Shown piece after piece: positions 41,315 to 49,747 of a DNA stretch of 64,000 nt. Where the stretch lies: assembly GCF_900110135.1 (NCBI RefSeq), contig NZ_FOCO01000010.1:1-64000 (forward strand), read 5' to 3'. The position numbers and the translations under genes are program-made. The DNA comes from Pseudorhodobacter antarcticus. GTDB lineage: Bacteria > Pseudomonadota > Alphaproteobacteria > Rhodobacterales > Rhodobacteraceae. The notes beneath the pieces were generated by a model that saw nothing but the letters and a program-made list of their open reading frames with translations, was not told the origin of the DNA and searched no databases. Within the stretch, counting starts at the first letter, position 1, and the number at the start of each line of letters is the position of its first letter.

Positions 41315-41653
41315 CGCGGTTCTCCATCACATGTGCATCAAGGTGGTTTTCGAGCGGGATTCGCCACAAACCTACCGTTGCGCTTATTCGAAGCCCGGTC
41401 TTTACGCATCCCTTTGCACCAAGTCAATTCGACAAGCCCGCAATTCTTGCAACATTTCGCGGTTATTTCCGGCCATGTTACAGGCGGCGGCGCGCAAATG
41501 TTACAACATGCCCGGTTTTAAGGCCAAATGGTTCACCCCACATCAAGGCCGCGTGAGGGGGGTGTCGCAGCGCAGCACAATCACGCAAGGTCTGCGGCAC
41601 AAGATTACCAAAAGATTATAGCCTGCACACGACCCCGGAAAGGGATGCCTGAT
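41315..41653. other. Divergent upstream region of rpmH and the TVP38-type gene
   Basis: These 339 bp contain no supported gene. The rpmH side holds a sigma-70-like promoter (41399-41427). The middle is AT-richer than its surroundings, with the direct repeat ATGTTACA (around 41473 and 41499). The right part has ATTATA at about 41617-41622, just before the TVP38-type gene, a possible -10. I see no DnaA-box cluster that would suggest an origin. Confidence 0.5.
41399..41427 (-). promoter_or_regulatory. Probable rpmH promoter
   Basis: On the minus strand TTGACT (41427-41422) is followed after exactly 17 bp by TAAAGA (41404-41399), a good vegetative promoter match. Transcription would start near 41392, giving a leader of about 78 bases before the rpmH ATG. 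Confidence 0.6.
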
Positions 41654-42403
41654 ATGCCGACGACCCATAATGCCGCCCCACAAAACGATATGCGGCCAAA
41701 ATCGGGGTGGCGCCAAAAGATGCCGATTCTGATCATTCTGGTCGTGGCGGCAGCGGGCGCGTTTTTTCTGCGTGACAAGATCAGCTTTGCCGCCTTGGCC
41801 GAAAACCGTGAGGCGCTGATTGCCTTTCGCGATGAGAATTATCTGGTGGCCGTGCTGGCCTTCATCGCCGCCTACACCGCAATCGTGGGGTTTTCATTGC
41901 CCGGCGCGCTGATTGCCACACTGACGGGTGGTTTTTTGTTTTCAACGTTCCCCGGCGTTTTGTTCAACGTGACCGGGGCCACATTGGGGGCCATTGCGAT
42001 ATTCACGGCGGCGCGCAGCGGGTTTGGCGCAAAATTCGCGGAAAAACTGGAAGGGCGCGGCGGCGCTGTGGCGAAGCTGCAGGTGGGGTTGCGTGAAAAC
42101 GAATGGTCCGTGCTGTTTTTGATGCGGCTGGTGCCTGCGGTGCCATTTTTCATCGCCAATCTTATTCCGGCCTTTGTCGGGACCGCCCTGCCCCGCTTTG
42201 CAATCTCTACCTTTCTGGGGATTTTGCCCGGCACGTTGGTGTTTACATCCGTGGGCGCAGGGTTGGGTGAGGTGTTTGCGAGGGGCGAAACGCCCGATCT
42301 GTCGATCATCTTTGCGCCTCATATTTTGGGGCCAATTCTGGGGCTTGCGGCATTGTCAGCGCTACCCATTATTCTGAAATTCTTTCGTAAAAAGGGCGCA
42401 TGA
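41654..42403 (+). CDS. TVP38/TMEM64 (DedA-like) membrane protein
   Basis: A 249-residue membrane protein of the TVP38/TMEM64 (SNARE-associated/VTT) family. About five hydrophobic segments are seen, with the family loop GALIATLTGGFLFSTFPGVLFNVTGATLGAIAIFTAAR (about residues 80-117) and LRLVPAVPFFIANLIPAF (about 148-165). VTT-fold proteins are thought to move lipids or act as proton-coupled transporters. The ATG at 41654 has GGAAAGGG at normal spacing; another ATG is at 41645. The flavoprotein gene follows by 3 bp, a pairing I recall from other proteobacteria. Confidence 0.87.
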   Translation: MPTTHNAAPQNDMRPKSGWRQKMPILIILVVAAAGAFFLRDKISFAALAENREALIAFRDENYLVAVLAFIAAYTAIVGFSLPGALIATLTGGFLFSTFPGVLFNVTGATLGAIAIFTAARSGFGAKFAEKLEGRGGAVAKLQVGLRENEWSVLFLMRLVPAVPFFIANLIPAFVGTALPRFAISTFLGILPGTLVFTSVGAGLGEVFARGETPDLSIIFAPHILGPILGLAALSALPIILKFFRKKGA

Positions 42404-42406
42404 GCC

Positions 42407-43825
42407 ATGGAAACCATTAACACAGACATTTGTATCATCGGGGCCGGGTCGGGCGGGTTGTCCATCGCGGCGGGGGCTGTGCAAATGGGCGCGCGCGTGG
42501 TGCTGATTGAAGGCGGCGAAATGGGCGGCGACTGCCTGAACGCGGGCTGCGTACCGTCCAAAGCGTTGATTGCAGCGGCAAAACACGCCCATGCCATGAC
42601 CACAGGGGCGGCGTTTGGCATCACACCCAGCCAGCCGCAAATCGACTTTGCGGCGGTAAAGGCCCATGTGGCCCGCGTGGTGGAAGGCATCGCGCCCGTT
42701 GACAGTCAGGAACGGTTTGAAGGGCTTGGGGTGCGCGTGATCCGCGATTGGGCCAAATTCACGGGGCCAGATTGCGTGGAGGCGGGCGGATACCGCATCA
42801 AGGCGCGCCGCTATGTGGTCGCCACAGGGTCGCGCCCGTTCGTGCCGCCGATTCCCGGTATTGAAGGCGTGCCTTACTTTACGAATGAGACGATTTTTGC
42901 CCAAACCGACCGCCCCGACCATTTGATCGTGATTGGTGGCGGCCCGATTGGCATGGAAATGGCGCAAGCGCACCAGCGCCTTGGCTGTCGCGTGACGGTA
43001 ATCGAAGGGGCAAAAGCCTTTGGCCGCGATGACCCGGAAGCGGCGGCGGTGGTGCTGTCGCGGATGCGCACGGAGGGGGTTGAGGTGATGGAGGACGCGC
43101 CCGTGGTGCGGGTGGGCGGTGCTGCGGGTGCGATTGAGGTGGAAATTAAGGACGGCCGCGTGGTGCGTGGCACCCATTTGCTGATGGCTGTTGGCCGCAA
43201 GGTCGCATTGGACAAGCTGGGGCTGGAGGCGGCGGGGGTGGAATTTACCCGCAAGGGCGTCACCGTGGGGGCCGATCTGCGGTCCAGCAACAAACGCGTT
43301 TATGCGGTGGGCGATGCGGCGGGGGGCCTGCAGTTTACCCATGTCGCGGGCTATCATGCGGGTGTGGTCATTCGCCAAATGCTGTTTGGCCTGCCTGCAA
43401 AGGCGGGCACGGCGCATATTCCGTGGGCCACCTATACCGACCCGGAACTGGCGCAAATTGGCCCGACGGAAGCCGAGGCCCGCAAACTGCACGGCGATGC
43501 GCTTCGTGTGGTGCGGTTCGAATTTGCGGAGAATGACCGTGCGCAGACGGAACGCAAAACCGAAGGCTTGATCAAAGTGATGGTTTTGAAGGGCCGCCCC
43601 ATCGGGGCCACGATCGCAGGCGCACAAGCGGGCGAGTTGATTGGCCTATGGGCGCTGGCGATCGCCAATAAGGTAAAGATGAGTGGTGTGGCGGGAACTG
43701 TGTTGCCTTATCCGACGTTGAATGAGGTATCAAAACGCGCGGCGGGGGCCTATTTTTCCCCGCAGTTGTTTGATAATCCGATGTTGAAACGGGTTGTGGG
43801 GCTGGTGCAGCGCTTTGTGCCGTAA
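42407..43825 (+). CDS. Pyridine nucleotide-disulfide oxidoreductase (mercuric reductase-like)
   Basis: A 472-residue FAD enzyme. The N-terminal FAD motif is IIGAGSGG (about residues 10-17), the redox-active disulfide GGDCLNAGCVPSKAL (Cys44, Cys49), the NAD(P) motif VIGGGPIGMEMAQ (about 176-188), and GDAAGG with a second FAD contact (about 304-309). The C-terminal dimer interface holds NEVSKRAAG instead of the usual His-Glu pair of lipoamide dehydrogenase, and there is no N-terminal HMA or C-terminal Cys pair of MerA. The natural substrate is unknown. It is co-transcribed with the TVP38-type gene. Confidence 0.87.
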   Translation: METINTDICIIGAGSGGLSIAAGAVQMGARVVLIEGGEMGGDCLNAGCVPSKALIAAAKHAHAMTTGAAFGITPSQPQIDFAAVKAHVARVVEGIAPVDSQERFEGLGVRVIRDWAKFTGPDCVEAGGYRIKARRYVVATGSRPFVPPIPGIEGVPYFTNETIFAQTDRPDHLIVIGGGPIGMEMAQAHQRLGCRVTVIEGAKAFGRDDPEAAAVVLSRMRTEGVEVMEDAPVVRVGGAAGAIEVEIKDGRVVRGTHLLMAVGRKVALDKLGLEAAGVEFTRKGVTVGADLRSSNKRVYAVGDAAGGLQFTHVAGYHAGVVIRQMLFGLPAKAGTAHIPWATYTDPELAQIGPTEAEARKLHGDALRVVRFEFAENDRAQTERKTEGLIKVMVLKGRPIGATIAGAQAGELIGLWALAIANKVKMSGVAGTVLPYPTLNEVSKRAAGAYFSPQLFDNPMLKRVVGLVQRFVP

Positions 43826-43881
43826 GATTTGCCTTTGGGCAGGCGCTGGGGTGGGCTGTCTGCCCTCCCCAGACCCCTCCC

Positions 43882-43903
43882 GAGGATATTTGTGACCAAA
43901 TGA
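43882..43903 (+). repeat. Variant copy of the AGGTATTT..CCAA motif upstream of the histidine kinase
   Basis: GAGGATATTTGTGACCAAAT (43882-43901) is a looser version of the motif at 18060, 26640 and 61882. It ends at the ATG codons proposed as starts of the histidine kinase, so the motif and the translation start region overlap. Confidence 0.45.
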
Positions 43904-45333
43904 TGGGGGTAGGGTTGAAGGAAAGAAGGTCGGGATTTTTTCGGACGCTATCGGGGCGGTTTTTGCTGCTGACCGTGGTGTTCGTTATGCTGGCCGAAGT
44001 GTTGATTTTTGTGCCGTCGATCGCGCGGTTTCGCGAAGATTACCTGCTGTTGCGGCTGGAAAAGGCGCAAATTGCATCGCTGGCGCTGTTAGCGACAGAT
44101 GGGATGATCAGTGCGGAATTGGAAAAGGAACTGCTGGCCAATGCCGATGTATACAACGTGGTGTTGTGGCGCGACCAAATCCGGCAATTGATCCTTTCCT
44201 CGCCCGTCACCAATGACGTGTCCGCGACGTATGATCTGCGCAGGGCCACGCCACTGATTTTGCTGCGCGATGCGTTGGTGGTGTTGGTGGACACGCAACC
44301 CCGCGCCATCCGAGTGCTTGGCAATCCGGTGCAGGATGCGGGGTCGCTGATTGAAGTGACGATGCCGACCCAACCCTTGCGCCAAGCCATGCTGGAATAT
44401 GGCTTGCGGATTTTGGTCTTGTCGGCATTGATTTCGGTGGTCACCGCCGCGCTGTTGTTTTTGGCGGTGCAGCGGTTGTTGGTGGTGCCCATTCGCCGCG
44501 TGGTCCGCCACATGGCGCTGTATGCAGAGGCGCCCGAGGATGCGCGCCGGGTGATTGCGCCAACATCCACCGTGGTGGAATTGCGCGATGCCGAGGAAGC
44601 GTTGCAAAGCCTGCAAACACAGATGACCGGCGCGTTGCGCCAAAAGGAACGCTTGGCGCAGCTAGGGTCGGCGGTGGCAAAAATTAGCCATGATTTGCGC
44701 AATATTTTGACTACGGCGCAGTTGTTTGCCGACCGGATGGAGCGTAGCGCGGACCCCGCCGTGGCGCGCATCGCGCCCAAATTGGTCGGGTCGATCACCC
44801 GCGCGGTGTCACTGTGCGAATCAACGCTCGCCTTTGGCAAGGCCGAGGAGCCGCCGCCGCGCCTGTCGCGTTTTGCCCTGCGCCCTTTGATTGATGAGGT
44901 GATTGAGGCCGAGGCGCTGGACGAACGTCCGGGCGTGACCTGTCTGGTCGATGTGCCCATGGGCATGGTGTTGCGCGCCGATACCGAGCAATTGTACCGC
45001 ATCCTTGCCAACTTGATGCGCAACGCCATGCAAGCGTTGGAGGCGACAGGCAAGGACGGCGTGATTGAGGTTTCGGGCGGGGAAAGCGACACGGAATGGT
45101 GGATCAAGGTGGGCGACACCGGGCCGGGACTGCCCCCCCGCGCACGCGAGCATTTGTTCACCGCGTTTCAGGGCGGGGCGCGCAAGGGCGGGTCTGGTTT
45201 GGGGTTGGCGATTGCGTTTGAATTGGTGCGTGGGCATGGCGGGCGGTTGGAATTGCTGCGCAGTGATGAGGCAGGCACCGAGTTTATCATCCATTTCCCC
45301 AAGGTTGACGGGCTGGATGCGATGGTCGCATGA
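43900..45333 (+). CDS. Sensor histidine kinase (orphan)
   Basis: A 477-residue membrane kinase: TM1 (about residues 22-45), an extracytoplasmic sensor of about 110 residues, TM2 (about 163-187), HAMP (about 188-240), and HisKA with the phosphorylated His263 in ISHDLRNILTTAQLF. The ATP domain has NLMRNAMQAL (N box), DTGPGLPP (G1) and GGSGLGLAIAFELVRGHGG (G2). No response regulator gene adjoins it, so its partner is elsewhere. The start is uncertain: ATGs at 43900 and 43903 lie at the edge of a repeat motif, and a TTG at 43915 is also in frame. Confidence 0.85.
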   Translation: MMGVGLKERRSGFFRTLSGRFLLLTVVFVMLAEVLIFVPSIARFREDYLLLRLEKAQIASLALLATDGMISAELEKELLANADVYNVVLWRDQIRQLILSSPVTNDVSATYDLRRATPLILLRDALVVLVDTQPRAIRVLGNPVQDAGSLIEVTMPTQPLRQAMLEYGLRILVLSALISVVTAALLFLAVQRLLVVPIRRVVRHMALYAEAPEDARRVIAPTSTVVELRDAEEALQSLQTQMTGALRQKERLAQLGSAVAKISHDLRNILTTAQLFADRMERSADPAVARIAPKLVGSITRAVSLCESTLAFGKAEEPPPRLSRFALRPLIDEVIEAEALDERPGVTCLVDVPMGMVLRADTEQLYRILANLMRNAMQALEATGKDGVIEVSGGESDTEWWIKVGDTGPGLPPRAREHLFTAFQGGARKGGSGLGLAIAFELVRGHGGRLELLRSDEAGTEFIIHFPKVDGLDAMVA

Positions 45334-45360
45334 AACTTGCGCCAATCCGCTTTTCCCCCC

Positions 45361-45389
45361 TTGCAATGGTTTGCGCAGGGCGTTAGATC
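45361..45389 (+). promoter_or_regulatory. Probable tRNA-Arg promoter
   Basis: TTGCAA (45361-45366) and TAGATC (45384-45389) are separated by exactly 17 bp and end 9 bp before the mature tRNA 5' end at 45399. Confidence 0.5.
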
Positions 45390-45398
45390 GCCCTTGTT

Positions 45399-45475
45399 GC
45401 ACCCGTAGCTCAGCTGGATAGAGCATCAGACTACGAATCTGAGGGTCGGGCGTTCGAATCGCTCCGGGTGCACCA
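45399..45475 (+). tRNA. tRNA-Arg (ACG)
   Basis: A full 77-base cloverleaf: acceptor GCACCCG pairs with CGGGTGC, the D-arm has AGCTCAGCTGGATAGAGC, the anticodon stem TCAGA/TCTGA encloses the loop CTACGAA (anticodon ACG, 45433-45435), the T-loop is GTTCGAATC, and the CCA end is encoded (45473-45475). The A in the first anticodon position is expected to be edited to inosine by TadA, reading CGU, CGC and CGA. No gene overlaps it. Confidence 0.96.
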
Positions 45476-45529
45476 TTTCCCCAATACCCAAGCCGATTGC
45501 GCTGCCAAACCAACGGCTTGCGCCGCGCC

Positions 45530-47098
45530 TTAGAAATCTGTGGGCGCGCCGCCTTCCTGTTTGCGTTTGGCGACAAAGCGGGCCAAATCCTCGCGGTGAT
45601 CGCCGTTCATTTCCGGCGCTTCAAATTCGGCCATGATTTGTTTGAAAATCTTGTGTGCGCGTTCATGTGTCCAAACCGCGCCGTCTTGTTCCCATGCTTC
45701 ATAATTGCGCCAATCCGATACCATCGGCGCATAAAACGCGTCTTGGTAACGGTCTTGGGTGTGCTGGCAGCCGAAATAATGCCCGCCTGCGCCCACTTCT
45801 TTGATCGTGTCAAAGGCCAGGTCTTCGTCGCGGGTGGCGAATGTCGCCTCCTCAAAATAGCGCTGGATCATTTGCAGCACTTCGCAATCCATGATGAACT
45901 TTTCGGGGCTGGCGATCAGCCCGCCTTCCAGCCAGCCCGCCGCGTGGTAAACCATGTTGGTGCCCGATTGCACGGCGGCCCACAGGCTGTTCGAAGTTTC
46001 CCACATCGCCTGCCCGTCCGGCGCGTTGGCGGCACAGACACCTGATGACCGCAGCGGCAGCCCGTAAAACCGCGCCATTTGCCCGGTCATTTGTGTGGCG
46101 CGCATATATTCCGGCGTGCCAAAGGCAGGCGCACCCGACTTCATATCGACGTTGCTGGTGAATGTGCCCAGCGCCACTGGGCAACCGGGGTTGATGTATT
46201 GCAGCAGTGCAATCGCTGCCAACCCTTCGGCGATTGAAAGTGCCACCGCGCCCGACATGGTCACGGGGGCCATCGCACCTGCCAGCGTGAAGGGCGTGAC
46301 CACCACAGGCTGGCCGCGTTTTGCCAGCCGCATCGCGCCGTCCAGCATCGGGTAATCATGCTTTAACGGGCTGACCGAGTTGATGTTAGTGTACATGCGC
46401 GGCTTGGCGTCAAATTCCGCGTGCGACAACCCGCCCGCAAGCCGCACCATTTCCATCACATCCTCCACCCGCTCCGCACCAAGGCTGTAAGCGTGAACGA
46501 CCTTGTCCGTCAGCGTCAGCTTTTCATACAGGCAATCAAGGTGGCGCACCGCGGGGTGAATATCAATCGGTTCCACCGGGTAGCCGCCCGCGATGTGAAT
46601 GCAGTTGAAATACTGCGTCAACTTCATGAATTCCTTGAAGGATTCAAAATCGCCGGACCGTTTTCCCCGTTCCATATCCCACGCATTGGGCGGCGAGGAG
46701 ACGTTGACAAACACCATATGCTTGCCGCCGATAATCAACTCTCGGTCGGGGTTACGCGGCGTGATGGTGAACTGTTCTGGCGCATGGGCCAGCATTTCCA
46801 TCACGAAATCTTCGTCCATCCGCACGTTTTCGCCGGTAATTTTACAGCCCGCGCGTGCCAAAATGGCGACCGCATCGGGGTTCAAAAACACGATGCCAAT
46901 TTCGGACAAAATCCGCATGGCGGTGCGGTGGATGGCCTGCACGCCATCGGCGTCAAGCGGTTCCACGGGTCGGTCGGGGTTTACGGGGATACGCCACGGC
47001 ATTTGGTCAATCGCCGCCGACCCTGCACGGGTTTTGTTGCCTGCCCGCCCGCCTGCCCGCCCGGTTACTCTGCGGCGACGTCCTGCGTCCTCATCCAT
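45530..47098 (-). CDS. Trimethylamine methyltransferase (MttB) family protein, non-pyrrolysine
   Basis: A 522-residue corrinoid-dependent methyltransferase-like protein of the MttB superfamily (VEPLDADGVQAIHRTAMRILSEIG, WDMERGKRSGDFESFKEFMKL, KFIMDCEVLQMIQRYFEEATFATRDEDLAFDTIKEVGAGGHYFG). In archaeal MttB a UAG-encoded pyrrolysine is at the active site; here no in-frame TAG interrupts the gene. It therefore belongs to the non-Pyl group, some of which demethylate glycine betaine or related quaternary amines. The substrate cannot be told, and no corrinoid protein gene is adjacent. The ATG at 47098 has GGAG nine bases upstream. Confidence 0.87.
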   Translation of the reverse strand: MDEDAGRRRRVTGRAGGRAGNKTRAGSAAIDQMPWRIPVNPDRPVEPLDADGVQAIHRTAMRILSEIGIVFLNPDAVAILARAGCKITGENVRMDEDFVMEMLAHAPEQFTITPRNPDRELIIGGKHMVFVNVSSPPNAWDMERGKRSGDFESFKEFMKLTQYFNCIHIAGGYPVEPIDIHPAVRHLDCLYEKLTLTDKVVHAYSLGAERVEDVMEMVRLAGGLSHAEFDAKPRMYTNINSVSPLKHDYPMLDGAMRLAKRGQPVVVTPFTLAGAMAPVTMSGAVALSIAEGLAAIALLQYINPGCPVALGTFTSNVDMKSGAPAFGTPEYMRATQMTGQMARFYGLPLRSSGVCAANAPDGQAMWETSNSLWAAVQSGTNMVYHAAGWLEGGLIASPEKFIMDCEVLQMIQRYFEEATFATRDEDLAFDTIKEVGAGGHYFGCQHTQDRYQDAFYAPMVSDWRNYEAWEQDGAVWTHERAHKIFKQIMAEFEAPEMNGDHREDLARFVAKRKQEGGAPTDF

Positions 47099-47200
47099 GC
47101 CAAAACTCCGTGCCTGTGTCCGTTTGGCAAACCATGCCGCAAGAGGGGGCATAAGGCCCCCTTCAACAGCGACACAGATACGTCGTTTTTGGCAAATGCC

Positions 47201-47890
47201 TTAGCGCAGGCTGTCAATCCATGCACCCAAATGACCAATATCGGGCAAAACCACATCGGCATGCGGGGCCAGATCGGCGGCGACCGCGATGCCTGTCAGC
47301 ACCGCCGCCGTGCGCATGCCCGCCGCGCGCCCGGCCTCCAGATCATGCAGGCTGTCGCCCACCATCACCACGCGCGCAGGCGCCAACCCTGTGGTGCGCG
47401 CAAAGGCCAAACACATCCCCGGCCCCGGCTTTGCGCCGTGCCCGCTGTCAAACCCCGCAATGAAATCAAATAGATCTGCAATGCCATGCGCGTTCAGATG
47501 TGCGCGCGCAGGCCCTTCGCTGTCATTGGTGGCAAGGCCCAACTGCAGGCCCCGCGCGCGCAACGCCGCCAAAACCGGGCGCAGCGGCACCGCAGGTGCC
47601 ATGACCGCATCCTGCGCGCAGGCGTTCAGCACCGCCGCCAAACCCACTTGGTCCATCCCCGGCATCAACGGCAACAACACAGCGGAAATATCCATCGCCG
47701 TGCCTGCAATGACCGGGCTAGTGCGCACAAAATCTTGGGTTTCACGGTCATAGCCCATCGCGACCGCCAACGCATCGGCATGGGCATCATCCACCGCAAT
47801 TTGCCCCAACAGGCGCTGCACCCAGCCGCCCCAACTTGCCCGAAAATCAAACAGCGTCCCGTCCTTGTCGAACACCACCCCGTCAATCAT
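47201..47890 (-). CDS. HAD-superfamily phosphatase (phosphoglycolate-phosphatase-like)
   Basis: A 229-residue HAD hydrolase of the Gph/PGP subgroup: VFDKDGTLFDF (about residues 5-15, the two catalytic Asp residues), LGLATNDSEGPARAHL (about 118-133, motif II Thr), KPGPGMCLAF (about 159-168, motif III Lys) and VMVGDSLHDLEAGRAAG (about 176-192, motif IV). It probably dephosphorylates a small sugar or glycolate phosphate. It is 14 bp downstream of the DUF3572 gene and likely co-transcribed. Start ATG at 47890; an open upstream extension to 47914 overlaps the preceding gene. Confidence 0.85.
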   Translation of the reverse strand: MIDGVVFDKDGTLFDFRASWGGWVQRLLGQIAVDDAHADALAVAMGYDRETQDFVRTSPVIAGTAMDISAVLLPLMPGMDQVGLAAVLNACAQDAVMAPAVPLRPVLAALRARGLQLGLATNDSEGPARAHLNAHGIADLFDFIAGFDSGHGAKPGPGMCLAFARTTGLAPARVVMVGDSLHDLEAGRAAGMRTAAVLTGIAVAADLAPHADVVLPDIGHLGAWIDSLR

Positions 47891-47904
47891 ACCCGCGCCC
47901 CCCT

Positions 47905-48186
47905 TTACGTCCAATTGATCTGTGCGCCCCCCGGCAGCATGGCGCGCGCTTGCATCGGCACCTCATAGCGCAGCTGCGCATCGTCGCAAAACGCCATCAC
48001 CCAAGCGTCATCCGTTAACAAAAAGTCCATAACGGCGGCCAAAAATGTGGGTTGCGTCGCCGCTGTTGCCAAATCTGATACGTCGGCACCTGTTGCACCC
48101 AGAAAAACCGGAAACAAATCTTCATTCCCGGCCAACCAGCCAAGGGCCTGCAAGGCCACCGTTTCAGCTTTGTCTCGCGCAATCAT
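47905..48186 (-). CDS. DUF3572 family protein
   Basis: A 93-residue soluble helical protein. MIARDKAETVALQALGWLAGNEDLFPVFLGATGADVSDL is the hallmark of DUF3572, a family I know from alphaproteobacteria, function unknown. The ATG at 48186 is chosen; a longer frame upstream (to 48285) would extend into the promoter region shared with the diguanylate cyclase. It is divergent from the pleD-like gene and followed by the HAD gene. Confidence 0.82.
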   Translation of the reverse strand: MIARDKAETVALQALGWLAGNEDLFPVFLGATGADVSDLATAATQPTFLAAVMDFLLTDDAWVMAFCDDAQLRYEVPMQARAMLPGGAQINWT

Positions 48187-48233
48187 CGGCGGAATCCCTC
48201 TTATAGCTTGGCCATTACGGCCTATTACCGCCC

Positions 48234-48264
48234 ATTTCACGCACATGTCACCTGTTCGTGAAAT
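48234..48264. promoter_or_regulatory. ATTTCACG/CGTGAAAT dyad between DUF3572 and the diguanylate cyclase
   Basis: A perfect 8-bp inverted repeat (ATTTCACG at 48234-48241, CGTGAAAT at 48257-48264) separated by 15 bp lies in the divergent 175-bp region. The arrangement could be an operator for a dimeric regulator or an RNA hairpin. The factor is unknown. Confidence 0.4.
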
Positions 48265-48361
48265 AATTGCGCTGATTGATGCCAATTTAGAAAGAGTTTC
48301 TTAACCACTTCCTCACAATTATGAACGTAATCTTACCTGTGCGTAACGTAGGTGTATCCGA

Positions 48362-49747
48362 ATGTCTGGCAAAATTCTTATCGTCGATGACGTGGCGACC
48401 AACCGCATCGTTTATAAAGTCAAGCTGGGGGCAGCTTGCTATGCGCCCATGATGGCCGCAGATGGGAAAACATGTCTGGCGATGGCCCGCAGCGAAAAGC
48501 CGGATTTGATTTTGTTGGACCTTGTGCTGCCCGATATGTCGGGCACCGAGGTGCTGCGCCATTTGCGTGCAGATCCTGCCACCGCCAGCATCCCTGTAGT
48601 GGTATTTTCGGCCGAGGCGGACGCGGCCGCACGTTTGGCGGCGCTTGCGGCAGGCGCGGATGATTTTTTAACCAAATCGGTGGATGATCAAACGCTGATG
48701 GCACGTTTGCGCAACCTGCTGCGCGGCCGTGAAGCGTTGACAGAGCTGGAAAACGGCACCGCCCCCTTGCGCACTTTGGGTTTTGCCGAACCAACGGCGG
48801 CGTTTGCCTTGCCTGGGTCCATCGCCTTGGTCACCCATCGCCCCGAAACCGCGCTGCGCTGGCGGCGTGACCTTGGGCCCCATTTGCGCGATCAGATGAT
48901 CATGTTGTCGCGGGAAACGGCTTTGTCTGACACGCCCAACCTGCCACCGCCCGATGTCTATGTGATCGAATCCGATCTGGCCGACCCGATGGGCGGGTTG
49001 CGCCTGATGTCGGAATTGCGCAGCCGCACCCTGACGCGTCACGCCGCGATTTGCATTGTCAAAACCGGGGACGCACCGGGTGATGCCGCGATGGCCTTTG
49101 ATTTGGGCGCGAATGAGGTGGTGCTGACCGGGGTGGACCCGCGCGAATTTGGTCTGCGCATTGCCCGCCTGATGCAGCGCAAACGTGCTGCGGATCAATT
49201 GCGCGCCTCTGTCCGCGATGGGCTGCGCCTTGCGGTGATCGACCCGTTGACCGGGCTTTACAACCGCCGCTACGCCCTTAATCGTCTGTCAGAGATCGCG
49301 GAGCTGGCGCTAACCACGGAGCGCCCATTTGCCGTCATGGTCCTTGATCTGGACCGCTTCAAAGAGGTGAATGACACCCACGGCCACCCCGCAGGCGACG
49401 CGGTGTTGACCGAAGTGGCGCGGCGCATGACCATCAACATTCGCCAAAACGATCTGCTGGCCCGCATCGGCGGAGAAGAGTTTTTGATTGCCCTACCCGA
49501 AACCGATCTGGCGCAGGCCAATATGATCGCGCAACGCCTGTGCGAAGCTGTGCAAGAGGCCCCGTTTGACGTGCCGGGGGCGGCGCCCCTGCGCCTTACC
49601 ACCTCTATCGGGCTGGCGATTTGGTCGGGCGCGCGCATGCTTGGCCATGCATCGGTGTCTGAGGTGATTGACCGCGCCGATCAAGCGCTGCTGGGCGCGA
49701 AATCGGCGGGCCGCAACCGCGTCACCATTGGGCGCAGCGCCGCTTAA
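48362..49747 (+). CDS. pleD: PleD-type response regulator / diguanylate cyclase
   Basis: A 461-residue c-di-GMP synthase. The first receiver domain has the acidic pair D9-D10 and phospho-acceptor D53 (LILLDLVLPD). The second receiver is degenerate. The GGDEF domain reads GGEEF (370-374) and has the inhibitory I-site R361-x-x-D364. The REC-REC-GGDEF layout is that of Caulobacter PleD, which controls the motile-to-attached switch through c-di-GMP. The gene stands alone, divergent from DUF3572. It ends overlapping by 4 bp the convergent CpxP-like gene. Confidence 0.9.
   Translation: MSGKILIVDDVATNRIVYKVKLGAACYAPMMAADGKTCLAMARSEKPDLILLDLVLPDMSGTEVLRHLRADPATASIPVVVFSAEADAAARLAALAAGADDFLTKSVDDQTLMARLRNLLRGREALTELENGTAPLRTLGFAEPTAAFALPGSIALVTHRPETALRWRRDLGPHLRDQMIMLSRETALSDTPNLPPPDVYVIESDLADPMGGLRLMSELRSRTLTRHAAICIVKTGDAPGDAAMAFDLGANEVVLTGVDPREFGLRIARLMQRKRAADQLRASVRDGLRLAVIDPLTGLYNRRYALNRLSEIAELALTTERPFAVMVLDLDRFKEVNDTHGHPAGDAVLTEVARRMTINIRQNDLLARIGGEEFLIALPETDLAQANMIAQRLCEAVQEAPFDVPGAAPLRLTTSIGLAIWSGARMLGHASVSEVIDRADQALLGAKSAGRNRVTIGRSAA

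Noticed and set aside
41315-41653. Replication origin next to rpmH
   Set aside because: Although rpmH lies near dnaA and oriC in some bacteria, no dnaA gene and no cluster of DnaA boxes are present here.
42407-43825. True mercuric reductase with a mer operon
   Set aside because: There is no N-terminal HMA domain, no C-terminal Cys pair and no merR/merT genes; only the general flavoprotein disulfide motif is present.
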